In this document: positions 10,209 through 20,457 of the stretch, in pieces | Layout of the letters: the number at the start of each line of letters is the position of its first letter | How positions within the stretch are numbered: the stretch's first letter is position 1 | NCBI GenBank assembly: GCA_021845825.1 | Contig: JAJZVF010000004.1 | Location: forward strand, 1-45,522 | From: Pseudomonadota bacterium | GTDB lineage: Bacteria; Pseudomonadota; Gammaproteobacteria; Steroidobacterales; Steroidobacteraceae | Reading direction: 5' to 3' | Length of the DNA stretch: 45,522 nucleotides | The notes under the pieces: model-generated | What the model was told of the DNA's origin: nothing | Databases searched by the model: none | Seen by the model: the letters and a program-made list of their open reading frames with translations, nothing else | Made by a program: the position numbers and the translations under genes

Positions 10209-10778
10209 ATGGCTGAAGGCACCGATACCGTCGTTCTGCACGAGGAGCTCGCCTTCCAGGATGTGTTGCCGGTGCTGTGGAGCACTGCACCGGCCGCACC
10301 TGCGCCGCAGGCCCTCGCCAGTCTGTCCGAGCGCAATCTGCAGATCCTGCAGACCTGGGACGCACTGACGGATCAGAGCAGGGTCGAGCTGGAGGAGAGC
10401 TCGCCGCTCTCGGCGGAGTTGCAGCGTCTGGACCGCAAGCTCATGCTGCTGCTCGATCTGGTCGGACAGATCCTCGCAACCAACCGTCCGCGGCCGGCGC
10501 CGGTGCCGGTGTGCTTCAACGCGCTCGGGGCCGTCTGGCACGCCGACGGCCCGCCGCCGGCGCCCGGAGCCGCCGGAACGTTGGAAATCTACCTGCACGA
10601 GTGCGTCGCTCAGCCGTTGCGCTTTGCCGGCAAGGTAACCGAGGCGTCCCCCGCGGGGGACGTCACGGTGCGCTTTCTGCCCCTCGAGGACGCGGTCGCC
10701 GGCCTGATCGCCAAAGTCGCCTTCCGCCGCCACCGCCGCCAGATCGCCGGCCGGCTCGGACCACAGCGCACATTGTAG
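10209..10778 (+). CDS. Atypical PilZ (tPilZ) domain protein, probable cyclic-di-GMP receptor
   Basis: The 189-residue product fits the tetrameric 'tPilZ' family known from Xanthomonas. The N-terminal strand is FQDVLPVLW (16-24), then a long helix contains LSAELQRLDRKLMLLLDLV (67-85), the coiled-coil assembly helix. A PilZ-like barrel follows (98-170), and the end is FRRHRRQIAG. The classic PilZ ligand residues RxxxR and (D/N)xSxxG are not intact (VCFNALGAVW), as in this atypical group, so ligand binding needs proof. It is convergent with fliK. Its place next to the flagellar locus suggests a motility role (inference). Confidence 0.8.
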   Translation: MAEGTDTVVLHEELAFQDVLPVLWSTAPAAPAPQALASLSERNLQILQTWDALTDQSRVELEESSPLSAELQRLDRKLMLLLDLVGQILATNRPRPAPVPVCFNALGAVWHADGPPPAPGAAGTLEIYLHECVAQPLRFAGKVTEASPAGDVTVRFLPLEDAVAGLIAKVAFRRHRRQIAGRLGPQRTL

Positions 10779-10882
10779 AGGATGAATCTTCCCGCTGAGT
10801 GCGGCCGGCGCGCCCGAACGGCCGTTCTGCGCGGCAGAGTCCCCCGCGCGTGTGGCCGTTCGCGGCTGTGCGGCTCGCCCGC

Positions 10883-12067
10883 TCAGGCGTAGGCGTCCAC
10901 CATCCCAAGGCGTGCCCGCGAGGAGCCGGACTCGCCCGCGGCGGATTCTTCGGCAATGGCGCCGAGGGGTTGCCCCGAGGCCTTGGGCGGGGTCTGCTCC
11001 CGCGGGGCATCGCGCGATACCCCCGAGTCGGTGAGCGTCAGCCCCTGGCCCGAGAGCATCTGCCGCAGCTGCGGCATGGCCTGCTCGAGGGCTTGGCGGG
11101 TGTCGGCGTGGGCCGCTCCGAACCACACGCTCGCCGCGCCGTGTTGCACCGAGATGCTCACCTGCAGCGGCCCGAGGTGCTCGGGCGAGAGTTGCAGCGT
11201 GGCCGACTGCACGCCCTGGTGCGTCATCCACGTGAGCCGTGCACCGAGTTCCTCGGTCCAGCCGTCCGTTCCGACAGACGCGCTCAGCCGGGCGGCGAGG
11301 CTCGCCGCGGCGTGAGTCGGCATCGCGGCGCGGGGTGCGGAACCCGCCGGTACCCCGCCTGTGACCGCCGCCGCGGCGGGGCTCGAGGTCGTTGCAGAGG
11401 CACTCGCGCCCGGTCCCGCAGTCGCGGCGGGTGCCTGCGCATCCTGAGCTGCCGTGCGCGCAAGCAGCGTCCGGGCCGCCCGCCCGAGGCCCTTGGCTGC
11501 CGCCGAAGCGGATGCGGGCGCGCTCCGGGTATTGACCGGATCGCGGCCGCTTGGGGCTGCCGGTACCCCGGGCGAGCGCGGTGAGAGGAGCGCCAGAGCA
11601 GTCCCCACCGGGTCGAGCTTGCCGCCCTTGGCCGGAGCATGGGCCGCGGTGTCAGAATGCTGAGCGTGGCTGGGGGTCGCCCCATGACGGGCGCCGCTGC
11701 CGCGCCCGGCTGCGGCCTGTGACTCAGCCAGGGTCTGGGAGAAACTCCCGCGCCGGGGCTCAGCCTGGGGTCTTGAGCCGATACTGCCTGCCGTACGGGC
11801 CGGCTCGCACGTGCCGCGGACCGGATCCGCGGCGGCGGCTTTGCGGCCCGTGGAGCGTCCGGCCTCGGGCCGGGGAGAGCGCGACGCGGGGGTGTTCTGC
11901 GAGCTGCCGGCAGCACCCTCGGCAGAGGCCGTGGAGGCCTGGCCGGCCGCCGGGCCGGGGGTGCCATTCGCCTCGACGGGGCTTGCGCCGGCGACGGCCG
12001 GACCCGCTGGCGGCGGCGCGGCGGGCGCGGTGGGCGCGGCGCACGGGGGCAGCGACTCAATTGACAC
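10883..12067 (-). CDS. fliK: Flagellar hook-length control protein FliK
   Basis: FliK is secreted during hook assembly, measures hook length and switches FlhB to filament-type substrates. The 394-residue product has a long, disordered Ala/Pro/Ser/Gly-rich N-terminal part, expected of the molecular ruler. The C-terminal Flg_hook domain (about 255-345) contains LQLSPEHLGPLQVSISVQ. The proposed start is GTG at 12067, overlapping the fliJ end by 11 bases. It is the last gene of the leftward flagellar operon. Low-complexity sequence makes the N-terminal half hard to align. Confidence 0.92.
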   Translation of the reverse strand: MSIESLPPCAAPTAPAAPPPAGPAVAGASPVEANGTPGPAAGQASTASAEGAAGSSQNTPASRSPRPEAGRSTGRKAAAADPVRGTCEPARTAGSIGSRPQAEPRRGSFSQTLAESQAAAGRGSGARHGATPSHAQHSDTAAHAPAKGGKLDPVGTALALLSPRSPGVPAAPSGRDPVNTRSAPASASAAAKGLGRAARTLLARTAAQDAQAPAATAGPGASASATTSSPAAAAVTGGVPAGSAPRAAMPTHAAASLAARLSASVGTDGWTEELGARLTWMTHQGVQSATLQLSPEHLGPLQVSISVQHGAASVWFGAAHADTRQALEQAMPQLRQMLSGQGLTLTDSGVSRDAPREQTPPKASGQPLGAIAEESAAGESGSSRARLGMVDAYA

Positions 12068-12512
12068 GGATCAGACTCCCGCGGCTCCAGATCTGCTGCG
12101 AACGCTCGTCGGTCTCGTGCTGCTCGCGCTTATCCTCGGCGCGCCGCTCCTCGTCCCGCCAATGTTCGGTGAGGGAATCGACCGCAGCGGCGCGGCGCGC
12201 GGCGAGGCGCCAGCTCTGCAGCTCGGCGCCACGCTGCAACCGGGCCTGGACCACCACCTGATCCTGATGGCGCAGCGCCTCATCGAGCCGGCCGAGAAAG
12301 ACCTGGTATTCGCGTACGCCCGCGCCGTCAAGACCCGCTTGCGCGCGCCGCTTGAAGTCCTGCATATAGGCCGCGCGGTAGCGCTCGAGCTCCCCGAGCC
12401 GGCTCTCCGCCTCGAGGACGCGCCGCTCGCACCGGGCGAGGGCCTCGGCCTTGCGGCGCTCGAAATCATCGACTGCGCGCCGCACCCTATCGATCCGCTC
12501 GGATTTCTTCAT
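12057..12512 (-). CDS. fliJ: Flagellar export chaperone/stalk protein FliJ
   Basis: FliJ is the coiled-coil stalk of the export ATPase, contacting FliI and FlhA. The 151-residue product is almost wholly helical and highly charged ([20 protein letters not shown] onward), with the usual length of about 150. The ATG at 12512 overlaps the fliI stop (ATGA). A much longer open frame here merges an off-frame copy of fliI and was discarded. Confidence 0.92.
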   Translation of the reverse strand: MKKSERIDRVRRAVDDFERRKAEALARCERRVLEAESRLGELERYRAAYMQDFKRRAQAGLDGAGVREYQVFLGRLDEALRHQDQVVVQARLQRGAELQSWRLAARRAAAVDSLTEHWRDEERRAEDKREQHETDERSQQIWSRGSLIRVN

Positions 12513-13867
12513 GCTTCGCCACCGGTGAGCGCTTCCTGGAGCGCCGCGAGACTTGCCTCGAGGTCGACCCGCTCGCGCATATCCTGCTGCAGGAAGCGCT
12601 GCATGCGCGGCCACAGATCGATTGCCTGATCGACCCGCGGATCGTTGCCTTTCTGGTAGGCGCCGATGGCGATCAGATCGCGGTGCTGCTGATACTGGGA
12701 GAGGATCTGGCGGAATTGCCGCGCCCGCGCAAAATGCTCCGGCGAGGCGATCTCGTGCATCGCGCGGCTGACGGAGGCCTCGATATCGATCGCCGGGTAT
12801 TGGCCGCTCTCGGCGATCCGGCGCGAGAGCACCACGTGTCCGTCGAGGATGGCGCGGGCGGCATCGGCGATCGGATCGTTGTGATCGTCGCCTTCGGTCA
12901 ACACGGTGTAGAAGGCGGTGATGGATCCGGCGCCTTCGGCGCCGTTGCCCGCGCGCTCGACCAGCTGCGGCAGCCGCGCAAACACCGAGGGCGGATAGCC
13001 CTTGGTGGCGGGCGCCTCGCCGATCGCGAGCGAGATCTCGCGCTGTGCCTGGGCGAAGCGCGTGAGCGAGTCCATCAGCAACAGCACGCTCGCGCCCTGG
13101 TCGCGGAAGTACTCGGCGATGGCGGTGGCGAGCCAGGCCCCGTGCAGGCGCAGCAGCGGCGGGGCGTCCGCCGGGGCGGCGACGACCACCGCCCGGGTGC
13201 GGTCCTCGGGCCCGAGAATGCGCTCGACGAACTCCTTCACTTCGCGGCCGCGCTCGCCGATCAGTCCCACCACGATGACCTGCGCGCTCGTGTAGCGGGC
13301 CATCATGCCGAGCAGCACGCTCTTGCCGACACCGCTCCCGGCGAACAATCCGACGCGCTGCCCACGGCCCACCGTCGCCAACGCGTTGATCGCGCGGATC
13401 CCGACATCGAGCGGCTCGCTGATCGGCCGACGGGCAAGCGGATTGATGGGTCTGCCGGTGAGGCGCACGGTCGCGGCGCACGAGAGGGGACCCAAGCCAT
13501 CGAGCGGCTGCGCGCTGCCGTCGATGATCCGGCCGAGCAGCTCGGGGCCGACGCGCACGCTGCCGGCGCGCTGGCGCGGAATGACCCGCGCATTCGGCCC
13601 CAGGCCGTGCGCATCACCCGAGGGCATGAGGAACAGCCTGTCGCCCGAGAATCCGACGACTTCCGATTCGATCCGGGAGCCGTCGCCGGCGATGACGTCG
13701 CAGTAGTCGCCGACCGCGGCCTGGCAGCCGGCCGCCTCGAGCGTCAGGCCTATCATGCGCGTCAGTGAGCCTTCCACGGCCGGCGGCGCGAGCTGCTCCA
13801 CGGCGAGGCGGCTGCGCCGCAGGCTCTCGCTCCAGTGCGGCGTGCGCCGCACCTCGAGGCGGCTCAT
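12509..13867 (-). CDS. fliI: Flagellum-specific export ATPase FliI
   Basis: FliI is the hexameric ATPase that powers unfolding and delivery of export substrates at the flagellar base. The 452-residue product matches F1-beta-like ATPases: Walker A GSGVGKS at 177-183, [13 protein letters not shown], Walker B region [18 protein letters not shown], and the C-terminal domain ending [15 protein letters not shown]. The ATG at 13867 overlaps the fliH stop (ATGA). A longer upstream frame runs through fliH and is not used. Confidence 0.97.
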   Translation of the reverse strand: MSRLEVRRTPHWSESLRRSRLAVEQLAPPAVEGSLTRMIGLTLEAAGCQAAVGDYCDVIAGDGSRIESEVVGFSGDRLFLMPSGDAHGLGPNARVIPRQRAGSVRVGPELLGRIIDGSAQPLDGLGPLSCAATVRLTGRPINPLARRPISEPLDVGIRAINALATVGRGQRVGLFAGSGVGKSVLLGMMARYTSAQVIVVGLIGERGREVKEFVERILGPEDRTRAVVVAAPADAPPLLRLHGAWLATAIAEYFRDQGASVLLLMDSLTRFAQAQREISLAIGEAPATKGYPPSVFARLPQLVERAGNGAEGAGSITAFYTVLTEGDDHNDPIADAARAILDGHVVLSRRIAESGQYPAIDIEASVSRAMHEIASPEHFARARQFRQILSQYQQHRDLIAIGAYQKGNDPRVDQAIDLWPRMQRFLQQDMRERVDLEASLAALQEALTGGEA

Positions 13868-14592
13868 CGCCCCTCCCGCGCGGCGCCGCGCTCCTCGCCC
13901 AGTGCACCGGCGAGAATGGCGGCCACGCGGCTCTCGAAGCGCGCATCGACACGCGAAGACTCGCTCTGCACCAGACAGCCGCCGCGCGCGAGCGTCGGGT
14001 CCTCGATCAGGGTCCACACGCGCTCCGCCGGGACGCTCAAGCGCTCACGCACCGTCGCGGCATCTTCCGGATGCAGGTGCACTCTCACCTCGCGGGCCGC
14101 AGCGGGCAGCTGCGCGAGCGCCTCGCGCACGATGGCGATCACCTGTGCCGGATCGACGCTGAGCTCGCGGCGGGCAAGCTGCTTGCCGACCGCGAGCGCC
14201 AGCTGCACCAGTTCCCGTTCCAGCTCGGCATCGAGCTGCGCCAGAGGACGGGCGAGGGATCCGAGTGTCTCATCGAGGCGCCTGATCCGCTCATCGAGAG
14301 CGGCGGCACGCGGGCGCATCTCGGCCTGAGCGCGCGCGAGCCCCGCCTCGTAGCCGCGGGTCTCGGCCTGCTGCTGCGCCTTGAGCGCCTCGAGCTCCCG
14401 GCGCCGGCGCGCATCGCCCTGGCCGATCACCGGCCCCTCGACCTGCGGCAGCTCCCAGCGCTCGATCGCAGTGGGCAAGTCTCGGCGCGCGCAGCGCCCG
14501 GACTCGCCGCCGGGGCCGGAGGGTCTGCCGGCGCAGACGGCCGGCGGCACGGCAGCCGCCGACTCCGTCGGGCCCTCGCGTGACTCATACAT
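13864..14592 (-). CDS. fliH: Flagellar assembly protein FliH
   Basis: FliH binds and regulates FliI and docks it to the C ring. The 242-residue product has a Pro/Gly/Ala-rich N terminus, a helical middle (about 75-130, [20 protein letters not shown]), and the conserved C-terminal domain with [17 protein letters not shown] and [17 protein letters not shown]. The start overlaps the end of fliG by 8 bases. Position and domain order both support the call. Confidence 0.93.
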   Translation of the reverse strand: MYESREGPTESAAAVPPAVCAGRPSGPGGESGRCARRDLPTAIERWELPQVEGPVIGQGDARRRRELEALKAQQQAETRGYEAGLARAQAEMRPRAAALDERIRRLDETLGSLARPLAQLDAELERELVQLALAVGKQLARRELSVDPAQVIAIVREALAQLPAAAREVRVHLHPEDAATVRERLSVPAERVWTLIEDPTLARGGCLVQSESSRVDARFESRVAAILAGALGEERGAAREGR

Positions 14593-15598
14593 ACTGCTCT
14601 CCCTTGCCGGCGAGGGTGATCGCGCCGCTCTCGGCGAGCTTGCGCGCCATCTTCAGGATCTCCTTCTGCGCGCCCTCCACTTCGGAGACTCTCACCGGCC
14701 CCTTCGCCTCCAGGTCCTCCTTGAGCGCCTCGCCGGCCCGCTGCGACATGTTCTTGAAGATCTTCTCCTTCATGTTTTCCTCGGCACCCTTCAAGGCGAG
14801 CAGCAGTTGATCCGACTGCACGTTGCGCAACAGCTCTTGCATGCCGCGGTCATCGATATCGAGCAGGTTGTCGAACACGAACACGAGCTCCTCGATGCGC
14901 GCGGCCAGCGCCTCGTCGCTCTTGGCGACCTGCTCCATGAGGGCGCTTTCCTGGCTGGGCTCGAGGAAGTTGATGATGTTGGCGGCGGCCTTGGCACCGC
15001 CCAGCACGGAAGTCTTGCCGGTGGACTTGCCGGCAAACTGCTTCTCCATGATCTCGTCGAGCTCGCTCAACGCGCTCGGCTGCACCCCATCGAGCAGCGC
15101 GATGCGCGCGATGACGTCGGAGCGGATCGGCATCGGCAGCAGCTGCAGCACCTCGGCCGCCTGGTCCGCATCGAGATAGGCGAGCACGATGGCGATGATC
15201 TGCGGATGCTCGAGACGGATCAGCTCGGCGACGGCGCGCGGGTCCATCCATTTGAGCGCCTCGAGACCCTTGGTGCCGCGCCCGATGTTGATGCGGTCGA
15301 TGATGCTCTCGGCCTTGTCGGCCCCGAGCGCATCGACCAGGACCTTGCGCAGAAACTCATCCGCGCCCACGCCGACGGAAGTCTGACTCTCGACCGTGGA
15401 GTGGAATTCGGCGATGACGCCTTGCACCTCCTCCTTCGACACTTTGTCGAGCTTGGCCATGGCCGCGCCGATGCGCTGCACCTCCTTGGCGCCCATGTGC
15501 TTGAGCACCTGGGCCGCTTCGCTTTCCCCGAGCGTGAGCAGCAGGATCGCCGCGCGCTCGGTGCCGTTGCGGGCGGCCGCTTTGCCGCGATCATTCAT
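14585..15598 (-). CDS. fliG: Flagellar motor switch protein FliG
   Basis: FliG links the MS ring to the C ring and carries the torque-generating face that meets the stator. The 337-residue product has the usual length. It shows the N-terminal helical domain (AAILLLTLGE), the EHPQ motif in IRLEHPQIIAIVL, and a C-terminal domain with the charged ridge segment around LVFVFDNLLDIDDRGMQ. It overlaps fliF by 8 bases upstream and fliH by 8 bases downstream. Confidence 0.98.
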   Translation of the reverse strand: MNDRGKAAARNGTERAAILLLTLGESEAAQVLKHMGAKEVQRIGAAMAKLDKVSKEEVQGVIAEFHSTVESQTSVGVGADEFLRKVLVDALGADKAESIIDRINIGRGTKGLEALKWMDPRAVAELIRLEHPQIIAIVLAYLDADQAAEVLQLLPMPIRSDVIARIALLDGVQPSALSELDEIMEKQFAGKSTGKTSVLGGAKAAANIINFLEPSQESALMEQVAKSDEALAARIEELVFVFDNLLDIDDRGMQELLRNVQSDQLLLALKGAEENMKEKIFKNMSQRAGEALKEDLEAKGPVRVSEVEGAQKEILKMARKLAESGAITLAGKGEQYV

Positions 15599-17294
15599 CG
15601 CTGCCCACCCAGCCGCGCACCATCTGTGCGACCCGCTTGGGATCCTGGGTCACCAGGGCGCGCGCGTTCGCGAGCTGCTGCTCGTGCGAGAGCGCCTTGA
15701 CCACCGCCTCCTTCTGCGCCTGCGGCGCCCCCCCCTCCGCCGCAAGCTGCGGCGGCGCGGCGGCGGACGCGTGCGGCGCGGGCGTGAGCAGCAGCCTCAC
15801 CATCGGTCGCAGCACCACCAGCGCCAGGGCGAGCACTGCGACCAGGCCGGCGACGATCTTGACCAGGCTCCAGAACATCGGCCGCTGCCACAGCGACAGC
15901 CCGACGTATCGTCCGCCGGCGGCGGCGGCCGCAGGCAAATTGAGCGGCTCGTTCACCACGCTCACGCTGTCGCCCCGGGCGGCATTGAAACCCACCGCGT
16001 CCTTCACCAGCTGGGTGACGCGGGCGAGCTCCTGGGCCGACAGCGGCACCTCGGTGACCTTGCCGCCGGCGCCCTTTACCGGGCGATAGCCGATGAGCAC
16101 CGCGACGCTCAAGCGGCGGATCTGTCCCGGCGGCTGGCGGGAGTAATCGAGGGTCCGGTCAATCTCGTAATTGCGCGTGATGTTGCTCGAGAGCACGCCG
16201 CCGGCGCCGGCGGGCGCTCCCACCGGCTCCACCGCCCCTTGCACGCCGCTCGCGCGGGCTGCGGGGCGCGCGCGGGCCGGCGCTTTCGAGGCGGAAGGGG
16301 CCGCCGCAGCTCGCCCCGAAGCGGCGGATTTGGCCGGCGGAGGCGGCGCCAGAGAGCCCGCCACGGGCGGCTCGTTCGACAGTGAGCCGGGCACCCCGCC
16401 GGGGCCGCCGGCCGCGCTCTGCTCCGAGATCTGCTCGCTGCGCACGATCTGACTGCCGGGCTTGTAGAGCTCCCGGGCCTGCTCGCTCGTGCCCGTATTG
16501 AGCTCCGCGACCACATCCGCATGCACCAGCCCCGGGCCGACCAGGGGCGTAAGGAGCGCGACGATGCGCCGGCGGTCTTCGCTTTCCAGGCGATGCACCA
16601 TGTCGAAGCTCTGCTCGTCCAGGGCATAGGGGCTGTCACCCTGCGGACTCGAGAGCAGCTGGCCGTTCTGGTCGACCACCGTGACGTGCGAGGCGGCGAG
16701 GTCCGGGACGCTCGAGGCGACCAGGTTCACGATCGCCTGGACCTCCTCCGGCCCGAGCGTGCTGCCGTCGCGCAGCTGCACGAACACCGAGGCGCTGGCG
16801 GGGGTCTGGTCGCTGATGAACACCGACTGGCGCGGCACGGCGAGGTTGACGCGCGCGGAAGCCACCTGCTGCAGGCTGGCGATGGTGTGCGCGAGCTGCG
16901 ATTCCAGCACGTGCTGGTAACGGATGTTCTCGATGAACTGACTCACGCCGAAGCCCGAGCTCTTGTCGAACTCGGCGAAGCTGTCGCCGCCATCGACACC
17001 CTGTCCGGCGAGCTTCAGCCGCGCCGCATCGAGCTGCTCGGCGGGCACCTCGACGCCATTGGTCGCCGGATCGAGCCGATAGGGTATCTGCGCCCCCTGC
17101 AGCGCCTGCACGACCTGGGACTCCTGCCGCGGCGGGAGGTTGGCGTAGAGAAGGCTGTAGGTCGGGCCCCGCGACCACAACACGATCCAGACGCCGGCGG
17201 CCACAGCCGCGGCGATGCCGATCAGCAGCAGCAGAGGCCGCAGGCTCGCGGGCAGCGCCGGCAACGCCGGCAGGGCGGTGGATTCAGCGGCCAT
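15591..17294 (-). CDS. fliF: Flagellar MS-ring protein FliF
   Basis: FliF forms the inner-membrane MS ring on which the rotor and export gate assemble. The 567-residue product has two membrane segments, about residues 18-38 (LRPLLLLIGIAAAVAAGVWI) and about 465-490 (WSLVKIVAGLVAVLALALV). Between them are the ring-building YscJ-like domains. A disordered Ala/Pro/Gly insert lies around 300-375. The C-terminal FliG-binding tail ends in VTQDPKRVAQMVRGWVGSDE. It follows fliE by 9 bases. Confidence 0.97.
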   Translation of the reverse strand: MAAESTALPALPALPASLRPLLLLIGIAAAVAAGVWIVLWSRGPTYSLLYANLPPRQESQVVQALQGAQIPYRLDPATNGVEVPAEQLDAARLKLAGQGVDGGDSFAEFDKSSGFGVSQFIENIRYQHVLESQLAHTIASLQQVASARVNLAVPRQSVFISDQTPASASVFVQLRDGSTLGPEEVQAIVNLVASSVPDLAASHVTVVDQNGQLLSSPQGDSPYALDEQSFDMVHRLESEDRRRIVALLTPLVGPGLVHADVVAELNTGTSEQARELYKPGSQIVRSEQISEQSAAGGPGGVPGSLSNEPPVAGSLAPPPPAKSAASGRAAAAPSASKAPARARPAARASGVQGAVEPVGAPAGAGGVLSSNITRNYEIDRTLDYSRQPPGQIRRLSVAVLIGYRPVKGAGGKVTEVPLSAQELARVTQLVKDAVGFNAARGDSVSVVNEPLNLPAAAAAGGRYVGLSLWQRPMFWSLVKIVAGLVAVLALALVVLRPMVRLLLTPAPHASAAAPPQLAAEGGAPQAQKEAVVKALSHEQQLANARALVTQDPKRVAQMVRGWVGSDE

Positions 17295-17303
17295 GTGAAA
17301 CCG

Positions 17304-17666
17304 TTACATCTGCATGTTCATGATGTCCTGGTAGGCGCTGATGAGGCGGTTGCGCACCTCGGTCAGGGCCTGAAAGGACACGCTTGCCTTGTCCATCTGC
17401 ACCATCACCTGGGGCAGCGATACGCCCGGAGCGCCCCGCGAAAACGCGTCCGCCAGCGCGTTGGCGCGCTGCTCGCTCCGGTTCACCGCGTCGATCCCCT
17501 GCTTCAGCAGCGTGGCAAACTCGCTCGGGGCGCTGTTCGCGACGCCGCCCCGCACACCCGGGGCGCCGATGCCGCCCACGCCCGGCGGCCGGGGCGCATC
17601 GAGGCGCGCCTGCACCGAGAGCGAGCGGATCTGCGCCAGCACCTGCTCTATGGCCATCTGACTCAT
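17304..17666 (-). CDS. fliE: Flagellar hook-basal body adaptor FliE
   Basis: FliE joins the MS ring/export gate to the rod. The 120-residue product has a variable Gly/Pro-rich first half and the conserved C-terminal helix: SFQALTEVRNRLISAYQDIM and MNMQM at the end. It begins 9 bases after the flrC-like stop, so it is read from the same transcript rather than from its own promoter, as in FlrC-type systems where the regulator gene precedes fliE. Confidence 0.95.
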   Translation of the reverse strand: MSQMAIEQVLAQIRSLSVQARLDAPRPPGVGGIGAPGVRGGVANSAPSEFATLLKQGIDAVNRSEQRANALADAFSRGAPGVSLPQVMVQMDKASVSFQALTEVRNRLISAYQDIMNMQM

Positions 17667-17675
17667 GGGGCCGCC

Positions 17676-18791
17676 TCAGACCGCCGGCACTTCGACGCCC
17701 GCCTCGCGCAGGCGCGCGAGCTTGTAGCGCAGCGTGCGCGGACTGATGCCCAGCCGCTCGGCCGCCTCGCGCCGGCTCCCCTGGCCGCACCTGAGGGCAT
17801 CGAGGATGAGATCGCGCTCGGCTTGAATGAGCGAGCCGGCGAGCGAGCCGACCGATGCGCTCTCGTGCAAGGCAAGCGCGGCGGACTCGGGCGCACCGGG
17901 CGCCTCTGCCCGCACGCCGGCGAAGGTCCACGAGCGAGCGCCCGGCAGCGGGGCGCGCGCGCCGCACAGCGGCTCGCCGCCCGGGGCGCCGCTCGCGGCC
18001 TCGAACAGGATGTGCTCCGGACCGATCACCGGACCGTTGGCGAGGATCAGCGCCCGCTGCAGCACATTGTCGAGCTCGCGCACGTTGCCGGGCCACGGGT
18101 AGGTGAGGAGTCGATGGGCTCCCTCGGCGCTCAGCGCCGGGATGGTCTCGCCCGGGCGGCAATGCGCGGTCAACAGCTCCATGGCGAGCGGCAACACATC
18201 GTCGCGCCGCTGCCGCAGCGGCTCTATGGCGAGCGGAAACACGTTCAGCCGGTAGTACAGATCCGCACGGAAGCGCCCGCCGGCCACCTCTTCGCGCAGC
18301 CGGCGGTTGGTGGTTGCGACGACACGCACGTCCAGGCTGATGGGAGCGCGGCCGCCGAGACGCTCGACTTCCTTCTCCTGCAGCACGCGCAGCAGCTTCG
18401 CCTGCAGGCCGAGCGGCATCTCGCTCACCTCATCGAGGAGCAGCGTGCCGCCTTGCGCCTGCTCGAACTTGCCCGGATGGGCGGCGTGCGCACCGGTGAA
18501 GCTGCCGCGCTCGTAGCCGAACAGCATCGCCTCGAGCATGTTCTCGGGAATCGCCGCACAGTTGACCGCGACGAACGGTCCTGCGGCGCGCCGCGAGCGG
18601 CGGTGAACGTAACGGGACAGGACTTCCTTGCCCGTGCCGGACTCGCCACAGACGAGCACGGTGCACTCGGCCGCTGCCACGCGGCGCGCGAGCTCGAGCA
18701 GACGCTGTGAGCCGGCCGCGCAGCCGACCGGCTCCGGTCCGCCGTGCGCGGCGCCTGCTCGCGAAGTCACTGGATCTCGATTCTCTGGCAT
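17676..18791 (-). CDS. flrC: Sigma-54-dependent activator, FlrC/FleR family, lacking a receiver domain
   Basis: This is an enhancer-binding protein of the FlrC/FleR type that activates middle flagellar genes. The 371-residue product goes almost directly into the AAA+ domain (about 30-260): Walker A GESGTGKE, sigma-54 loop GSFTGA, Walker [13 protein letters not shown], and arginine-finger region [14 protein letters not shown] Fis-type helix-turn-helix ends the protein ([20 protein letters not shown]). FlrC and FleR normally carry an N-terminal receiver of about 120 residues; here only about 30 residues precede the ATPase. A GGAGG site precedes the ATG at 18791; the open frame further upstream has no homology. 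A sigma-54 promoter lies 40 bases upstream. Confidence 0.9.
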   Translation of the reverse strand: MPENRDPVTSRAGAAHGGPEPVGCAAGSQRLLELARRVAAAECTVLVCGESGTGKEVLSRYVHRRSRRAAGPFVAVNCAAIPENMLEAMLFGYERGSFTGAHAAHPGKFEQAQGGTLLLDEVSEMPLGLQAKLLRVLQEKEVERLGGRAPISLDVRVVATTNRRLREEVAGGRFRADLYYRLNVFPLAIEPLRQRRDDVLPLAMELLTAHCRPGETIPALSAEGAHRLLTYPWPGNVRELDNVLQRALILANGPVIGPEHILFEAASGAPGGEPLCGARAPLPGARSWTFAGVRAEAPGAPESAALALHESASVGSLAGSLIQAERDLILDALRCGQGSRREAAERLGISPRTLRYKLARLREAGVEVPAV

Positions 18792-18830
18792 CGCTCCCTC
18801 CAAACACCGGGACGCTTCACCGGGGAGGAA

Positions 18831-18846
18831 TGCAAATGCCGTGCCG
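18831..18846 (-). promoter_or_regulatory. Sigma-54 (-24/-12) promoter of flrC-fliEFGHIJK
   Basis: The minus strand reads CGGCACG, four bases, TTGCA, against the consensus TGGCACG-N4-TTGCA/T: one mismatch with ideal spacing. The expected start of transcription near 18820 leaves a leader of about 30 bases ending in the GGAGG of the flrC-like gene. Confidence 0.85.
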
Positions 18847-18866
18847 GGCGGCAAGCGGCTGCAAAA

Positions 18867-18882
18867 CGTGACGCCGGTCACG
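18867..18882. promoter_or_regulatory. Inverted repeat upstream of the flrC promoter
   Basis: CGTGAC-GCCG-GTCACG has six-base arms around a 4-base centre, about 54 bases upstream of the predicted start. It shares the word GTGACCGG (minus strand) with a site at 20219-20226 in the fliL upstream region. It may be an activator site (inference). Confidence 0.35.
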
Positions 18883-18900
18883 GCCACGGGGCCCCGGCCG

Positions 18901-20097
<1,197 letters not shown>

Positions 20098-20304
20098 GAC
20101 CGCTTCACTCTCTCTTCTTGCTTCTTGCCAACTCTTCGCTCGGGCCGGGACTGCGCCGGCGGTCCGCCGCGTCATCACCCCCGAAAGGCGATCGTGCGCG
20201 CAAGCTTCACGGGATTCTGTGACCGGTCTCCAGATTGTTGACGTTTGGCGACAGTCCCGCCGCCTGGCACGGGGAGTCCGCCGCGGACGCCGGCGCCGGA
20301 AGTT

Positions 20305-20328
20305 CGTCACCGGCGCGCCGCTGTGACG
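20305..20328. promoter_or_regulatory. Inverted repeat, candidate upstream activator site for fliL
   Basis: CGTCAC and GTGACG arms are separated by 12 bases. The centre lies about 105 bases before the predicted fliL transcription start, a typical enhancer distance for sigma-54 activators. Part of it (GTCACCGGCG) resembles the repeat upstream of the flrC-like gene. Confidence 0.35.
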
Positions 20329-20364
20329 CGGCGCACACCGGCCGGCAAGCGCAATTCTTTGTTC

Positions 20365-20377
20365 AATCATGTAGTTG
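20365..20377 (+). promoter_or_regulatory. IHF-like site
   Basis: AATCATGTAGTTG matches the IHF consensus WATCAANNNNTTR with one mismatch. It lies between the candidate enhancer and the -24/-12 promoter, where IHF usually bends DNA in sigma-54 systems. Confidence 0.35.
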
Positions 20378-20395
20378 AATCATCGCAAACGCGAG

Positions 20396-20411
20396 TGGCA
20401 CGGGCATTGCA
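20396..20411 (+). promoter_or_regulatory. Perfect sigma-54 (-24/-12) promoter of the fliL operon
   Basis: TGGCACG-GGCA-TTGCA matches the full consensus with exact spacing. Transcription would start near 20422, giving a leader of about 36 bases before the fliL ATG. Confidence 0.92.
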
Positions 20412-20457
20412 CTCCTTCCGGCGCAACACCCTGTAACGCACCGGAGTCCCGACACCA

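Larger units (their letters stand above)
20098..20457. other. Divergent flagellar control region (fleQ-like / fliL)
   Basis: This 360-base region separates the leftward and rightward flagellar units. It holds a perfect sigma-54 promoter for fliL, an IHF-like site, two sites with the word GTGACCGG or its variant, and a CGTCAC/GTGACG inverted repeat. No clear promoter for the fleQ-like gene was found on the minus strand. It is less GC-rich than its surroundings near 20350-20395. Confidence 0.7.

Noticed and set aside
12057-13481. Long fliJ frame of 474 codons
   Set aside because: The first two thirds is an off-frame reading of fliI. Only the part from 12512 matches FliJ.
20262-20280. Second sigma-54 promoter at TGGCACG
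   Set aside because: The -12 element is missing (GTCCG instead of TTGCA at the right distance).
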